Shown piece by piece: positions 34,613 through 42,151 of a DNA stretch of 42,291 nucleotides (position 1 is the stretch's first letter; each line of letters opens with the position of its first letter). Both the position numbers and the translations under genes were made by a program. The stretch is taken from positions 70,905 to 113,195 of the forward strand of contig JAKQNF010000027.1 of the NCBI GenBank assembly GCA_029565935.1. The letters run 5' to 3'. Under the pieces are notes generated by a model. That model searched no databases. It was given only the letters and a program-made list of their open reading frames with translations, and had not been told where the DNA came from. The DNA is from Bacillota bacterium. Lineage in GTDB: Bacteria > Bacillota > DTU025 > MWDF01.

Positions 34613-35074
34613 ATGGCACGCAAGTCATTCAACGAGAAGTTACATAACAGCGGCGATCTTCCAAGGATCGAAGAGATCACGGATGCAAGGATGATCTCCA
34701 GGTACGGGGGCAGCCGCATGCTCATAGCCCCTGCCATATATTATGACCAGGCGATGAGGAAAATTCCTTTCGGCATGTTGACGACGGCCGACGAAATCAG
34801 GGCTTACTTGGCGCGAAAGCACGGTGCGGACTTTACGTGCCCGCTGACGGCCGGTATCTTCATCAACATAGCCGCTAGCGCATCCTGGGAGCGCGTGACG
34901 GACGAGACGCCTTACTGGAGGACCCTGAAGAAGGACGGGATGCTTAACGAGAAGTACCCTATCGGCATAGAAGGTCATAAAAAGCTGCTCGAAAGCGAAG
35001 GGCATACCGTGATCCAAAGGGGTAGCCGCTACTTCGTGAAGGATTATGAGCAGAACCTCTTCAAGTTTCGATGA
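34613..35074 (+). CDS. Alkyltransferase-like (MGMT/ATL-type) protein without the active cysteine
   Basis: The 153-residue protein has a DNA-binding segment like MGMT and ATL proteins: LTTADEIRAYLARKHGADFTCPLTAGIFINIAA, then TPYWRTLKKDGMLNEKY and GIEGHKKLLESEGH. Where MGMT has PCHR, this protein has PYWR (100-103), so the alkyl-accepting Cys is Tyr. It therefore cannot act as a suicidal methyltransferase; ATLs recognise O6-alkylguanine and recruit nucleotide excision repair. This functional assignment is an inference from the motif. ATG 34613 is preceded by GGAGG, 8-9 bases away. Similar proteins are often called MGMT family protein. Confidence 0.7.
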   Translation: MARKSFNEKLHNSGDLPRIEEITDARMISRYGGSRMLIAPAIYYDQAMRKIPFGMLTTADEIRAYLARKHGADFTCPLTAGIFINIAASASWERVTDETPYWRTLKKDGMLNEKYPIGIEGHKKLLESEGHTVIQRGSRYFVKDYEQNLFKFR

Positions 35075-35106
35075 ATAGCATCCTTTCGTGGAGATATCAA
35101 AGACAA

Positions 35107-35128
35107 GGGCTCCCGAAAAAGGGAGCCC
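35107..35128. terminator. Terminator between ATL-like and lipoprotein genes
   Basis: GGGCTCCC (35107-35114) pairs perfectly with GGGAGCCC (35121-35128), loop 6; leftward it is followed by TTGTCTTTG. It lies between convergent stops. Confidence 0.75.
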
Positions 35129-35191
35129 TACTATTGGATGATCCTCTTCCAGACCCGGTCAGGAAAAAATGGAGACAACCGTTGCGCTTTA

Positions 35192-35842
35192 TTATGGCCT
35201 GGCCTCGTACGTTCCTGAATAGGTGAACTTTACGCTGGTGAAAAGAAGCTTGGGTGAATCCTGGACGGCGTATATTATCGGGAAAGAATATACTAGGTCA
35301 TAATGCTCAAGCATGTATTCGCATAGGAATATTCCGTTAAAATACGCCCTGATCGTATCGCCGTTCTTGGAGAGCCTATAGGTGTTAAGGCCATGTCTCC
35401 TTATCGCGGGTATATGGTCCAAAGCCAAGAAAGTGCTGAAGTCCCCGCCGTTTATCTCCGTCATGTGCAAGCTTTCTGAAGCAGGATTCCCTAAGGAATC
35501 CAAGTACAGCATGATATGCTGCATCGTATACATTCCCGTTCCATCGCCTAACCCGATCCAGGCTTTGTTGACGGTGTCGACCTCGTCCGCATTCAGGAGG
35601 AAGACTACGGTCAACGTGAAATCCCCGCTGAACCCATACGGGCCTATCGCCCTGTAGTAGTTTAAGAACAGACCCTCGCCATATAGGTTGACGTTGCCGG
35701 GACCACCTCCGAAAGATTCTATGTCCCAGTCGTTTACGTCGTACACCTTAGTGAAGTCGACTGACCAGGTCTCATCACATCCTGCCATGCCGATTAGCAG
35801 GACCAGTAGCGCAAGGATGATAGCCAGTCGAGTGAGCTTCAT
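35192..35842 (-). CDS. Lineage-specific lipoprotein, family copy 3
   Basis: The 216-residue product starts at ATG 35842 with GGGGGTGAT upstream; the longer frame from 35896 adds an unsupported 18 residues. Signal IGMAGC puts Cys at residue 22. The mature end begins DETWSVDFTKVYDVNDWDIESF. The +2 residue is Asp, which in E. coli keeps lipoproteins in the inner membrane; whether this rule holds here is unknown. FSGDFTLTVVFLLNADE and IPAIRRHGLN...LSKNGDTIRAYFNG identify the family. The end is FTSVKFTYSGT. Confidence 0.85.
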   Translation of the reverse strand: MKLTRLAIILALLVLLIGMAGCDETWSVDFTKVYDVNDWDIESFGGGPGNVNLYGEGLFLNYYRAIGPYGFSGDFTLTVVFLLNADEVDTVNKAWIGLGDGTGMYTMQHIMLYLDSLGNPASESLHMTEINGGDFSTFLALDHIPAIRRHGLNTYRLSKNGDTIRAYFNGIFLCEYMLEHYDLVYSFPIIYAVQDSPKLLFTSVKFTYSGTYEARP

Positions 35843-36202
35843 GATATCACCCCCGGCATGGTATTCTACGATTTTCAAATATTTCCTTTCGTTCAATTTA
35901 TCCGTGCCACTAACCGTTGAACCTGCTTAACGATAACCACACCAGTGGTCGTTGCTTGATTCGTCAATGCGTAAAGGATTACCGGTATCCGCATATTGAG
36001 TCCTTTTACTGTTGTTCCTGATGAACGGCATGGTCGGTTAAGTCCGGTAATCCAGTGAATCAAACGATGCATGGCATGTGGATAGTCAAGTATCGATCCT
36101 GCTGGTCCACGCCTGAATGTGGAGCCCGATCCACCCGGCAGGCTAGAACTCAACCTACTAAAGGCCAGGATCATTACATATATGCGATATTGGGTCGCGA
36201 TT
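35843..36202. other. Intergenic region with nested long-range inverted repeats
   Basis: TTGATTC (35956-35962) and GGATTACCGG (35976-35985) are repeated inverted as CCGGTAATCC (36044-36053) and GAATCAA (36057-36063). ACCAC/GTGGT (35936-35940/35945-35949) is a short hairpin beside them. No ORF was supported. A structured leader RNA or small RNA is possible. Confidence 0.45.
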
Positions 36203-36526
36203 TCACACGATAGCGTTCCATATGCTCTGTGAGAACGTAGCGGGCTCGATGACATCGTGGAATTCGTCGCTGATCTTCTTCATGCCGACATCTGCGAATA
36301 TCCTCTTGTTGATAGCATCCATGCCGGTTATGTCTTCGTATTCCCACATCTCGATATACAGGTCCGATGGATCCCCGAAATTTTGCTTGAAGAGCTTCCA
36401 CGTCCTAAGTCCCTCAAAGAGCTCGGCGTGTGCCTCCTTATAGGCCAGGAACTCCTTCAGAAGGGGCTTGAACCTGCCCCTTCTGTCTGACTGGATGACG
36501 TATTTCTGTACCAAGAAGACACTCAA
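36203..36526 (-). CDS. Small dimeric alpha/beta-barrel protein (ABM/NIPSNAP-like)
   Basis: The 107-residue product starts with TTG 36526 behind AGAGGGGGG; the frame to 36556 would start with a TTG lacking a site. The sequence alternates beta strands and helices: LSVFLVQKYVIQ, RFKPLLKEFLAYKEAHAE, FEGLRTWKLFKQNFGD, LYIEMWEYEDI and MDAINKRIF. This is the general layout of ferredoxin-like monooxygenase-type domains, and family placement is by pattern only. It lies 92 bp left of lipoprotein 4's stop, in the same direction. Confidence 0.6.
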   Translation of the reverse strand: MSVFLVQKYVIQSDRRGRFKPLLKEFLAYKEAHAELFEGLRTWKLFKQNFGDPSDLYIEMWEYEDITGMDAINKRIFADVGMKKISDEFHDVIEPATFSQSIWNAIV

Positions 36527-36618
36527 GATGATCCCCCCTCTATCATATGAATCCAAGGCTTCCTGAATCTAGAGAGCCGCCCAGGCCTCGTTGATGCGCG
36601 TGTGGAAGTTCGTAACCG

Positions 36619-37287
36619 CTACCTAAGTATCTGCTCCCCGCTGAACTCCATCTCCATCCGCTTGAATATCAACGAATAAGTGCTCGAGATGTCCGCATGC
36701 TGCCATCCCCAGAGGACCGGAATGAAAAGGTCGACATCATATTCGGTCAACGACAAGTTAGAAGCTAGCAACGTGCCGTTCAGTACGTACTTGAAGCGTC
36801 CATTGCGCCTTTCTATCTCCAGCTTATTGGGCCCGTTATTTACGATGCCAGGTATCGGGGACGTAGGGCCGACTATAGGAGTCATTAAACCATCCATGAT
36901 GTAGAAGCCCTCTTCATCAGAACCCATACCGTAAAGGTTTATTCCGGTCACAAGAGGCTCTTCTGCGATCTCGGAGTAAAGAAATATGTGCGCAACCGCG
37001 ATGTCCGGGTCCGCTACTTGCAGGTTGAAATCAACCGTCCATTTGAAGTCCCCGGTATATGAATGAGGGGCTACAGCATGGTAGTACTTAAGGACGAGCC
37101 CTTTCGCCGTATGTTCATAGAAAGAATCTCCTGGACTGGCACTCGCTATCATCTCCCAGTCCCCGTCGCTCCTTAAGAGGTCTTCTTCGGTAGTAAAATC
37201 AAATACGTACATTTTGCTGCTGCAACCACCTATAACTACCAAGACGATGAGCGTTAGTATCATTAAAACGTTTCGCATCCTTACCAT
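36619..37287 (-). CDS. Lineage-specific lipoprotein, family copy 4
   Basis: The 222-residue product starts at ATG 37287 with GGAGGAG upstream. Signal VIGGC has Cys at residue 22. It is the most divergent member: SSKMYVFDFTTEEDLLRSDGDWEMI replaces the usual TWS...DW. YTGDFKWTVDFNLQVAD and IPGIVNNGPN...RRNGRFKYVLNG keep the signature, and it ends with MEMEFSG. It is divergent from copy 5, separated by 197 bp that must contain both promoters. Confidence 0.83.
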   Translation of the reverse strand: MVRMRNVLMILTLIVLVVIGGCSSKMYVFDFTTEEDLLRSDGDWEMIASASPGDSFYEHTAKGLVLKYYHAVAPHSYTGDFKWTVDFNLQVADPDIAVAHIFLYSEIAEEPLVTGINLYGMGSDEEGFYIMDGLMTPIVGPTSPIPGIVNNGPNKLEIERRNGRFKYVLNGTLLASNLSLTEYDVDLFIPVLWGWQHADISSTYSLIFKRMEMEFSGEQILR

Positions 37288-37484
37288 GATCGCTCCTCCA
37301 ATCCCCATCTATTTATGGCTATTGATTCTATCCCGCCATATGGTTTCCTCCAATTATCGAAATATTTGGAAGGTATACTATCCATTTTATAGAATATCGA
37401 AGCAACAACGGCGGAATGCCACGACGGCCATATAATAATTGCCCATCCTAATTTTGAGAATTCGTTGTTTGGGAGGATTCGGCA

Positions 37485-38123
37485 ATGAGGTATAAGAGGA
37501 TATTAATGTCGCTCATCGTTCTGGTCCTTTGTGTACAGCTTTCGGGATGCGTGAAGACATGGTCGGTAACCTTCAACGGCTCCGAGGACGTAATCGGCTG
37601 GGATATTAATCATATGAATAGTGACAATGATAACTGGGCGATCTCCGAGCTGGGTTTTGAGCTCGATGGTTATTACGCCATAGGGCCTTATTCCTTCACG
37701 ACGGCTGACTGTACCCTTACTTTGGTCTTCGATCTGCAGTGTGACGGATCTAATACGGCATATATGTCCGTGGAGTTCGCGGACGGCAACCAACTGATAG
37801 TGAATCGTCTGAGATTTGCGCTAAGGGATATGGGCAACGTATCCGCAGAGGCTTATTGGGTAGATGACGGAAGTGGAAGCTTGGTTACAGGAGCGACGAT
37901 ACCTGCGCTAGACCACGACGGTGAGAACAAGATAGAACTTATCAAAAAAGGGAACTACCTAACAGTGAAGCTTAATTCCATCGTGATATATAACGGCAAT
38001 TATAGTTATCCACTCGGATACGTAGTCCCTTACCTGGCATGCTACATGGTAGACGCAAGTGCTGCGACATTATACTTTAAGAGCATCAAGGTGCAGTGTG
38101 ACGGAGAGATAATCGCCAGGTAG
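37485..38123 (+). CDS. Lineage-specific lipoprotein, family copy 5
   Basis: The 212-residue product has signal LSGC with Cys at residue 22, then VKTWSVTFNGSEDVIGWDINH. It keeps the IPALDHDGENKIEL...KKGNYLTVKLN signature, with Ser in place of the Gly after LN, and ends with FKSIKVQCDG. GGGAGG precedes the ATG. It overlaps the end of the sigma region 2 ORF on the opposite strand by 38 bp. A hairpin at 38235-38263, just past its stop, probably terminates it. Confidence 0.85.
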   Translation: MRYKRILMSLIVLVLCVQLSGCVKTWSVTFNGSEDVIGWDINHMNSDNDNWAISELGFELDGYYAIGPYSFTTADCTLTLVFDLQCDGSNTAYMSVEFADGNQLIVNRLRFALRDMGNVSAEAYWVDDGSGSLVTGATIPALDHDGENKIELIKKGNYLTVKLNSIVIYNGNYSYPLGYVVPYLACYMVDASAATLYFKSIKVQCDGEIIAR

Positions 38124-38565
38124 GGATACAGATGCTATGACCAGCGCTTGTATGCTTTTGTTCAGAAAGTTCATGCACCCGCCTATGAGGCCATCTTTCG
38201 TTAGCTGAAAACCAGGCAGTTAAATCCGCTACGAGAGAGACCGCCCTTGCTAGGAGGTCTCTCGAGGTTCTCTTTATGTGCCGATTTAGTGCGCTGCAGC
38301 ATATCTTCCTCATATACACTCTTGGCTCCGCTGCTGCGTTCAGCTTCGGCCAGGCATTCCATGCTGCAATAGCACAAGTCTGAAGAAGGTCTTCTCTTTC
38401 CAGTCCCTTAATCTCGTTCTCTCTTCTAGTACGGGCTACCTCAGCCTCGATGACGTCTTGGTGCCTGGCAAGAAGACCTTCAAAATCACTCTTAGGTTGT
38501 TCATCATCTACTCTTTCACTTCCTATCCCCCCTATATAGGAGTCATCTTTTCGGGAAAATACCAA
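38086..38565 (-). CDS. Sigma-70 region 2-like protein (split sigma, C-gene)
   Basis: The 159-residue frame begins with TTG at 38565. Residues 27-105 match ECF-type sigma region 2: FEGLLARHQDVIEAEVARTR, LEREDLLQTCAIAAWNAWPKL and YMRKICCSALNRHIKRTSRD. No region 4 follows; the last 50 residues are unlike any sigma. The adjacent upstream gene encodes the missing region 4. This resembles the RsoA part of the Bacillus subtilis SigO-RsoA two-subunit sigma. The 3' end overlaps lipoprotein 5, and the terminator-like hairpin at 38235-38263 is inside the ORF. A frame error near the 3' end cannot be excluded. Confidence 0.6.
   Translation of the reverse strand: MVFSRKDDSYIGGIGSERVDDEQPKSDFEGLLARHQDVIEAEVARTRRENEIKGLEREDLLQTCAIAAWNAWPKLNAAAEPRVYMRKICCSALNRHIKRTSRDLLARAVSLVADLTAWFSANERWPHRRVHELSEQKHTSAGHSICIPTWRLSLRHTAP
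38235..38263 (+). terminator. Probable terminator of lipoprotein 5
   Basis: GAGAGACC (38235-38242) pairs with GGTCTCTC (38256-38263); rightward it is followed by GAGGTTCTCTTTATG. It lies about 110 bases past the lipoprotein 5 stop and within the sigma region 2 frame on the other strand. Confidence 0.55.
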
Positions 38566-38571
38566 AAGAAC

Positions 38572-38769
38572 TCATGCAATTATTTTCGCAAGCTCCTCAA
38601 TAGTGAGCATCAAATTGTAGTGTACAGCCTGTTGCGTAATGCCCATACGCTGACCTATTTGCCTTTGTGTCTCATTGTACACATATCGACGCAATATCTC
38701 CTGGAGGTGTTCTTGGAGCTCTTTTGCGCCTTCTCGAGAATAATCATGTTGCATATTTCCCGGGTCCAT
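38572..38769 (-). CDS. Sigma-70 region 4-like HTH protein (split sigma, N-gene)
   Basis: The 65-residue product is almost all one helix-turn-helix unit: LQEILRRYVYNETQRQIGQRM then GITQQAVHYNLMLTIEELAKII. This matches sigma region 4.2 and would recognise the -35 element. Its start is weak: ATG 38769 and an internal ATG at residue 6 lack a clear ribosome site. The stop lies six bases before the TTG of the region 2 gene, so the two are co-transcribed. The order (region 4 then region 2) agrees with the sigO-rsoA arrangement as I recall it. Confidence 0.55.
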   Translation of the reverse strand: MDPGNMQHDYSREGAKELQEHLQEILRRYVYNETQRQIGQRMGITQQAVHYNLMLTIEELAKIIA

Positions 38770-38942
38770 CGGGCATCAGCTTCGGTTTGGAGAATAATCT
38801 TTGTGGCTGTCCAAGAAGCAGAAGTAGCTGAGGCATCGACCCTTCGCCAGGATCTCAAGCACTCGGCTACTATAGACATATTCTTTTTGCTATTGGTATT
38901 AATCCCCTGGTTTTCGCTAAAGGCAAGGTGGATTTCTGTCCT

Positions 38943-38978
38943 CATGCCCCCAGCTTCACTGTTTCACATAGGGGCATG
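38943..38978 (-). terminator. Hairpin downstream of the HNH gene
   Basis: CATGCCCC (38943-38950) and GGGGCATG (38971-38978) form an 8-bp stem 23 bases beyond the HNH stop. There is no U-tract, so the assignment is tentative. Confidence 0.35.
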
Positions 38979-39000
38979 TAAAGAGTGAATATCTGATCTC

Positions 39001-39852
39001 TTATTCATCTTTCTGCTTATTCATAGAATCCGTTCTACGTTCGTTTAAAGCTGAGATCTGACCCATCCATTCATCGATAGTTGTGTGCCATTCCGTCCAA
39101 TGCCGAGCTCTTTTCGATAAATCAACTACTAAAGAATCAAGGATCTCAATGATTTTTTCTTCCTTCGTCCCTCCACTTTTTAGAAGATCCACAAATTCCT
39201 CAAGAATGTCCATGCCTCTTCTGTCGTTCCAGTAATTAAATCTATTTCTGCAGATCCCCCTGATATAGTAGAGTTTTGCCGTTATTGGTCCTTTTTTATT
39301 ATTAACTATGATACCTCCGATTTTATTAATGAACTTTTCCACAGTATCATCTATTAAAACCCCATCGTTATCGTAACGTAGATACTGTTTCTTGCTTATG
39401 TTTATTGCATCAAGGATTTCTTCCATATTGAATTTACTTACCAGCTTCGATATAGTCTGCTTTCCAGTTTCAGACAAGGTATATGGAGAAATAATTTCAT
39501 GTATACGAGCTATAAGCATATCTACAGATTGTTCCTCTATTCCTTCTAGTCCCTTTCTCCACTCGAATAGCATCTTTAACTGTTCTCTTCTTGCTTGCAG
39601 GTCCTCCATCTGTTTTCTTTGCTTTTCCAACGTGGAGCAATCATCAAGTGCTTTATAGGATTTCCCAAGATTGCATTCTTCGCAACTTGTTACTAGATTC
39701 ATGATATCGTTGGTGCCATTTCTTGCTACTGCTACTATATGATCTACATGCAGAACTACGTCTGGAGCCTTTCTTCCGCAGTACTGGCAAGTGAATTTAT
39801 CTCGCTTAAAAACTTCAAACCTTAATTTTTTGCTTATCGATTTTCTAGACAA
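39001..39852 (-). CDS. HNH endonuclease
   Basis: The 283-residue protein starts at TTG 39852 with GGAGGGG five bases upstream; the frame to GTG 39876 covers that site. The N-terminal HNH domain (about 5-65) has FEVFKRDKFTCQYCGRKAP, VVLHVDHIVAVARNGTND and LVTSCEECNLGKS, giving two zinc CxxC pairs and the catalytic DH...N. The remainder is charged and helical with no known domain (about 70-283). Its sequence is AT-rich relative to the left part of the window, as is its neighbour. It probably belongs to an acquired cassette with the PIN-like gene; a defence role is inferred, not shown. Confidence 0.9.
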   Translation of the reverse strand: MSRKSISKKLRFEVFKRDKFTCQYCGRKAPDVVLHVDHIVAVARNGTNDIMNLVTSCEECNLGKSYKALDDCSTLEKQRKQMEDLQARREQLKMLFEWRKGLEGIEEQSVDMLIARIHEIISPYTLSETGKQTISKLVSKFNMEEILDAINISKKQYLRYDNDGVLIDDTVEKFINKIGGIIVNNKKGPITAKLYYIRGICRNRFNYWNDRRGMDILEEFVDLLKSGGTKEEKIIEILDSLVVDLSKRARHWTEWHTTIDEWMGQISALNERRTDSMNKQKDE

Positions 39853-40074
39853 TTTTGCCCCTCCATTGATTTCCACATGATTGAAGAGGTCGCTGAGTAT
39901 TATCCACTGCTAAAGAATTTAAAACCTACTACTTACGGTATCACATTTTACGTAATAAACAGCACTCCGCTATCGCCCTAGCCGCTTTCCTAAACACAGG
40001 TTTAACCTGTAGAGCGTTTCTGGGATGTCCAAGAAATAAAAGTAGCCAATGAATTTGTTGAAAATCTGATATAG

Positions 40075-42060
40075 CTACTTGATCCACTTCAGAATCGTAG
40101 TTTCTACAATTTTCGTGAACTTTCTTGGTAAGAGAACTCCTATTACTGTTATCAAAGTAAACAACGCACGGCAATAATTCCCAAACAAGGGAATATCGAT
40201 ATTCCAATTACCAACTACAGTGTAATATGTTGCTATAATTGCTATTATCATCCATACTATATACACTACCCATGCCATAATGTTTGCTAAATGCTTCTTT
40301 TCCTTCTCTGATACTTCAATTTCATTTTTGAGCTGCTCTATTGTTGCGCGATCCTTGTTTTTCTGTAGTTCCTTATCTATAGCAATTCTCGTTTTCTCTT
40401 CCTCTGATGCTTTCAACTCTGCTTCCTTCTTGGAAACTATTTTATTCATTTCCTCTTCTTTTTCTGCTCCAATGGCCTTTTTTACTCTTTCAAGTATCTC
40501 TGGTATCTCCTGCTCAGTGAGACCAGTTTCATCATTTAGAGTATATTTCGTAATTTCATCAAGAGTTACCGGACTATATTTTAATATAGCAATATCATTT
40601 TCACTATACTCACCTGTCTTTTCTATCTCATCAACTATCTTTACGAGTCTGTCAAGTAATCCTTTTTTCGGTTTCAACATCGCGCAAGAGAATGCAATTA
40701 GCTCTTCTTGGGGCAACAATGGTACTTCTAATGGTGCCTTTAGCCAAGCGATATTAGAAATACTATAATGCAGTATACAACTACGAATTGTGCAAGACTC
40801 TCCATAATCAGGACCATACTTACCTACGATTTCTACTAGCCCCGGATTGGCGGTTATTAGTATTGCTTTACAAGTTTCAATGCAATCAACATTTATGGTA
40901 CCTCGTATAGTGTTAATAAGGTAAATTGACTTGATATCATCTTCAAGCGCTTCTTCGTTACGATAGTTAATATTTTTTAGGGCGCTTTTTAAATTGTTAT
41001 AATCGAGAAGATCCCATTTTTCATGTGTCTTATCATCAATAATAATTCCATATTTTTGTAAGTAGTCATCAATTCTAGCAATATCAGAAACTAAACCAGA
41101 TCTTGTTTTCCCTCTTCTTCTATAATTAACAACTACGTCCATTGGATCATCATAATTACTAAAGTTGTTGACTGCACCGTTAAGTACTCTATTGAGTTCT
41201 CTTCTTGTGTGCGAGAATATTTTTACTTCACCTTTTAACTTCTGTATTAATCTAAGCATGCTTTGACATAGTTTACTTTTAGCGTCGTTTGAAAAACCCA
41301 GTAATTGTAATACTACAGGTCCATCAAGATAGAAGACAACATCCCGAAAGTCATTTTTAGGCATAACTTGGGTGAGCGTTTCAATAAGACAATAATGCAT
41401 AAATCCTACTAATATGCTTCTGAAATTGTTATATTCAACTGGTTTTTTCTCACTTATGTGCGCAAGGTATTGAGCAATTATCACCTCATCCTCACTCATG
41501 CTATTTTCATCATAATTTAAACCCAAATCTCCATTAGTGCTAATATGAAGGCATGCAATTGAGAACTTGTTCAGAAATGACATTAATGATGCCTTTGCCT
41601 TATCGATAGGCAATGTCCTATTTAGTTCTGCCTTTGCATACTCACTTAAATCATCAGTTAAAGCATTCCATGTTCTTATCGCTTCTCTAAGATCCTGGTC
41701 CGAAATTGCGTCTGGTATATTGGATAAAAGCTTATATGTTTGGGATGAACGCTCGATTTCAACAATCTTCTTTTTCAATAAAGAATTGAGAATTGTAACT
41801 ATTATTGAATCAGCTAGTTCTAGCCCATACTTGTTTTTTACTCGAGAGACAATCTCGATATTGTTCATTGTTTTTCCTCTATTATCTATCAACACCTGGA
41901 GTACATAAGGTTCAAAGCTACTAATTAATGTGCTGTTATCATCAATTTGAATCTTCAACATGCTCATAGCGATTATCTTTTTCTCGTCGAGCATAATATC
42001 CATCCCTAATACAAGTAATGTAGTAGGAAAATTCTCTTCATTGATTATATCTACCTTCAC
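40075..42060 (-). CDS. Membrane-anchored PIN-like nuclease with winged-helix N-terminus
   Basis: The 661-residue protein (GTG start at 42060; ATG at 42003 is an alternative, and neither has a strong site) is AT-rich in codon use. Residues about 45-115 look like a winged helix. A PIN-like domain follows (about 238-415) with acidic positions D246 (FYLDGP), E288 (HTRRELNR), D374/D375 (LEDDIKSIYLI) and N405 (LITANPG), a typical D-E-D-N/D set. A middle helical part precedes a charged coiled coil (about 530-590). Two TM helices (about 594-615 and 628-645) end the protein. No full-length family was recognised. The domain set suggests a toxin-like or defence effector held at the membrane. Confidence 0.7.
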   Translation of the reverse strand: MKVDIINEENFPTTLLVLGMDIMLDEKKIIAMSMLKIQIDDNSTLISSFEPYVLQVLIDNRGKTMNNIEIVSRVKNKYGLELADSIIVTILNSLLKKKIVEIERSSQTYKLLSNIPDAISDQDLREAIRTWNALTDDLSEYAKAELNRTLPIDKAKASLMSFLNKFSIACLHISTNGDLGLNYDENSMSEDEVIIAQYLAHISEKKPVEYNNFRSILVGFMHYCLIETLTQVMPKNDFRDVVFYLDGPVVLQLLGFSNDAKSKLCQSMLRLIQKLKGEVKIFSHTRRELNRVLNGAVNNFSNYDDPMDVVVNYRRRGKTRSGLVSDIARIDDYLQKYGIIIDDKTHEKWDLLDYNNLKSALKNINYRNEEALEDDIKSIYLINTIRGTINVDCIETCKAILITANPGLVEIVGKYGPDYGESCTIRSCILHYSISNIAWLKAPLEVPLLPQEELIAFSCAMLKPKKGLLDRLVKIVDEIEKTGEYSENDIAILKYSPVTLDEITKYTLNDETGLTEQEIPEILERVKKAIGAEKEEEMNKIVSKKEAELKASEEEKTRIAIDKELQKNKDRATIEQLKNEIEVSEKEKKHLANIMAWVVYIVWMIIAIIATYYTVVGNWNIDIPLFGNYCRALFTLITVIGVLLPRKFTKIVETTILKWIK

Positions 42061-42151
42061 ATAGTAGTTTATATTTTTCCTTTGACTGTATTTTCAGCAT
42101 TTATCTTCCTTGATATGAATGTTTAGTTTATATACTTCTTGCTCTTCATAA

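Noticed and set aside
38655-38945. 96-codon minus frame overlapping the sigma region 4 gene
   Set aside because: It lies in another frame across the better-supported HTH and has no recognisable domain.
39941-40207. 88-codon minus frame between HNH and PIN-like genes
   Set aside because: It overlaps the end of the PIN-like gene in another frame and has no ribosome site.
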